Assembly (NCBI GenBank): GCA_034434335.1
Contig: DAOTZS010000050.1
Span: forward strand, 1-13,756
Reading direction: 5' to 3'
DNA from: DAOTZS01 sp034434335
GTDB lineage: Bacteria > Chloroflexota > Anaerolineae > CG2-30-64-16
Length of the DNA: 13,756 nucleotides
This document shows positions 13,055 through 13,756 of this stretch, piece after piece (positions within the stretch are counted from its first letter, which is position 1; every line of letters begins with the position of its first letter). Made by a program: the position numbers and the translations under genes. Under the pieces are notes generated by a model that saw nothing but the letters and a program-made list of their open reading frames with translations, did no database searches and had not been told where the DNA came from.

Positions 13055-13203
13055 GGCCCGCTCTCCCTCACAACTCTTCGGACCCGGTATTGCTGCCGGC
13101 ACCAGGTGAACTAAGCCACGGTTCACAGTGGAGGAGGCTCCTGGCACCAGTGCTCTTCCGACAGTAGCCGGGCAACAACAGACGGGGCACTATCTCAAAT
13201 GTC
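13055..13203 (-). other. Long leader of the CBS gene with inverted repeats
   Basis: About 145 bases separate the predicted transcription start from ATG 13054. Within lie GTGAAC/GTTCAC (13106-13111 and 13121-13126, 9-base spacer) and GGCACCAGTGCT (13143-13154). The latter recurs at 12552-12563, upstream of the ferredoxin gene. No riboswitch class is recognised. A shared operator is possible but unproven. Confidence 0.35.
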
Positions 13204-13232
13204 ATTGTAGCACCCTGATCATTCTCTGTTTA
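13204..13232 (-). promoter_or_regulatory. Putative promoter of the CBS gene
   Basis: Read on the minus strand: TAAACA (four of six -35 bases), a 17-bp spacer, then TACAAT (five of six -10 bases) preceded by TGC, forming an extended -10. It points at the CBS gene, giving a leader of about 145 bases. It would also fall downstream of the membrane-protein stop, separating the two units. Confidence 0.45.
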
Positions 13233-13241
13233 TGATGCCTG

Positions 13242-13475
13242 TCATGAACGCGGATAGTGTACAAGCTTTAGACGAACACTGCAATTGGCTTCAGCCGGCG
13301 GGGCATGACGGGAGGACTTACAGGTGTAGGTTTTTGTAACTTTCCCTCTGGGCTCGTCGAAAGGGTCTGCGATATAGGCCCGGAAACGAAGCTTGACGCC
13401 CGGCGCGAGAGCACCCAAGAAGACCGCTTTCCAGTCGGTGCCAGGGGCGGTGGCGAACCGGCCGCTAAAGTTAAC
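13242..13475 (-). pseudogene. Start-less coding-like frame after the membrane protein
   Basis: A minus-strand frame of 77 codons ends at TGA 13242-13244. It reads VNFSGRFATAPGTDWKAVFL, then GALAPGVKLRFRAYIADPFD, then EPRGKVTKTYTCKSS. Its composition is protein-like and unlike the Pro/Gly/His-rich continuation further upstream in the same frame. No ATG or GTG opens it. It begins just where the membrane-protein frame stops, one frame away. It could be a frameshifted tail of that protein, a decayed gene, or part of a repeat. I do not recognise it. Confidence 0.2.
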
Positions 13476-13477
13476 GC

Positions 13478-13756
13478 CTATACCCCTCCTGCCCGGCGCC
13501 GCCGCAGCGCGCCCGGAAGGGTCAGCAGGCCACCCACCAGTGCCAGTGCGGCCCCCATTGCCATCATCATCAGGGGCAGAGCCCTCGGGATGTCCAGGTG
13601 AGTCACGATGCCCAGGATGAGGGAGAGGCCCAGGGGCAGCACCGCCATTTCGTTGTTGAGCCGCGTGATGGCCTGCTCCAACCCCATCAGGGCCGGCACC
13701 GCGCCAGCCAAGACCAGCACTCCGCCGACGGCGACCAGAATGTGGCCCAGAGCCCC
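13478..13756 (-). CDS. Membrane protein, C-terminal part (5' end outside the window)
   Basis: The minus-strand frame runs in from the right edge and ends at TAG 13478-13480, giving 92 visible residues. It shows three hydrophobic segments: HILVAVGGVLVLAGAVPALM, MAVLPLGLSLILGIVTHLDI and ALPLMMMAMGAALALVGGLL, then a basic tail LRRRRAGG that should face the cytoplasm. An internal GTG at 13720 is not needed, since the frame stays open to the edge. I do not recognise the family. The neighbouring CBS gene seems to have its own promoter. Confidence 0.6.
   Translation of the reverse strand, partial: GALGHILVAVGGVLVLAGAVPALMGLEQAITRLNNEMAVLPLGLSLILGIVTHLDIPRALPLMMMAMGAALALVGGLLTLPGALRRRRAGGV

Overview
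The window looks like a chromosomal segment from a GC-rich bacterium, most likely a Chloroflexota (Anaerolineae-like) or a similar metagenomic lineage. That placement is inferred from three things: a bacterial-style lipoprotein and DUF1998 helicase, an archaeal-type HMG-CoA synthase/thiolase/DUF35 gene trio, and a ferredoxin-dependent 2-oxoacid oxidoreductase operon, with palindromic repeats in most gene gaps. No rRNA, tRNA or CRISPR array was recognised.

Left block, plus strand (1-7613). It opens with the 3' end of an archaeal-type HMG-CoA synthase, followed by a thiolase and a zinc-ribbon/OB-fold DUF35 protein. In archaea these three form one complex that converts acetyl-CoA to HMG-CoA for the mevalonate pathway. 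A terminator-like hairpin and a cluster of dispersed palindromic repeats follow. Next come a tributyrin-esterase-type hydrolase, a YghO-like GNAT-fold protein, a MrfA/YprA-type DEAH helicase with a C-terminal DUF1998 four-cysteine module, and a secreted lipoprotein built from two copies of one domain.

The convergent gap (7614-7889) holds three different palindromic structures, one of which shares its end sequence with the mobile element described below.

Right block, minus strand (read from 13756 down to 7890). In order of transcription: the C-terminal part of a membrane protein; a two-CBS-domain protein; a 2-oxoacid:ferredoxin oxidoreductase operon (4Fe-4S ferredoxin, VorB-like alpha, ThDP-binding beta, gamma); a second two-CBS-domain protein; and a ThiF/MoeB-type E1-like adenylyltransferase. 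The arrangement suggests branched-chain 2-oxoacid oxidation to acyl-CoA plus reduced ferredoxin, with two putative adenine-nucleotide-sensing CBS proteins beside it.

The strongest unexpected observation is a roughly 220-bp, GC-rich, highly folded, non-coding insertion (about 9481-9702) at the gamma/CBS junction. It has imperfect terminal inverted repeats and a 7-10 bp target duplication (TACAGGGGTC on both sides). Removing it with one duplicate restores a gamma reading frame that ends 2 nt before the CBS start codon, with the CBS ribosome-binding site inside the restored gamma end. This is what an intact ancestral operon would look like. I saw no convincing new defence system.
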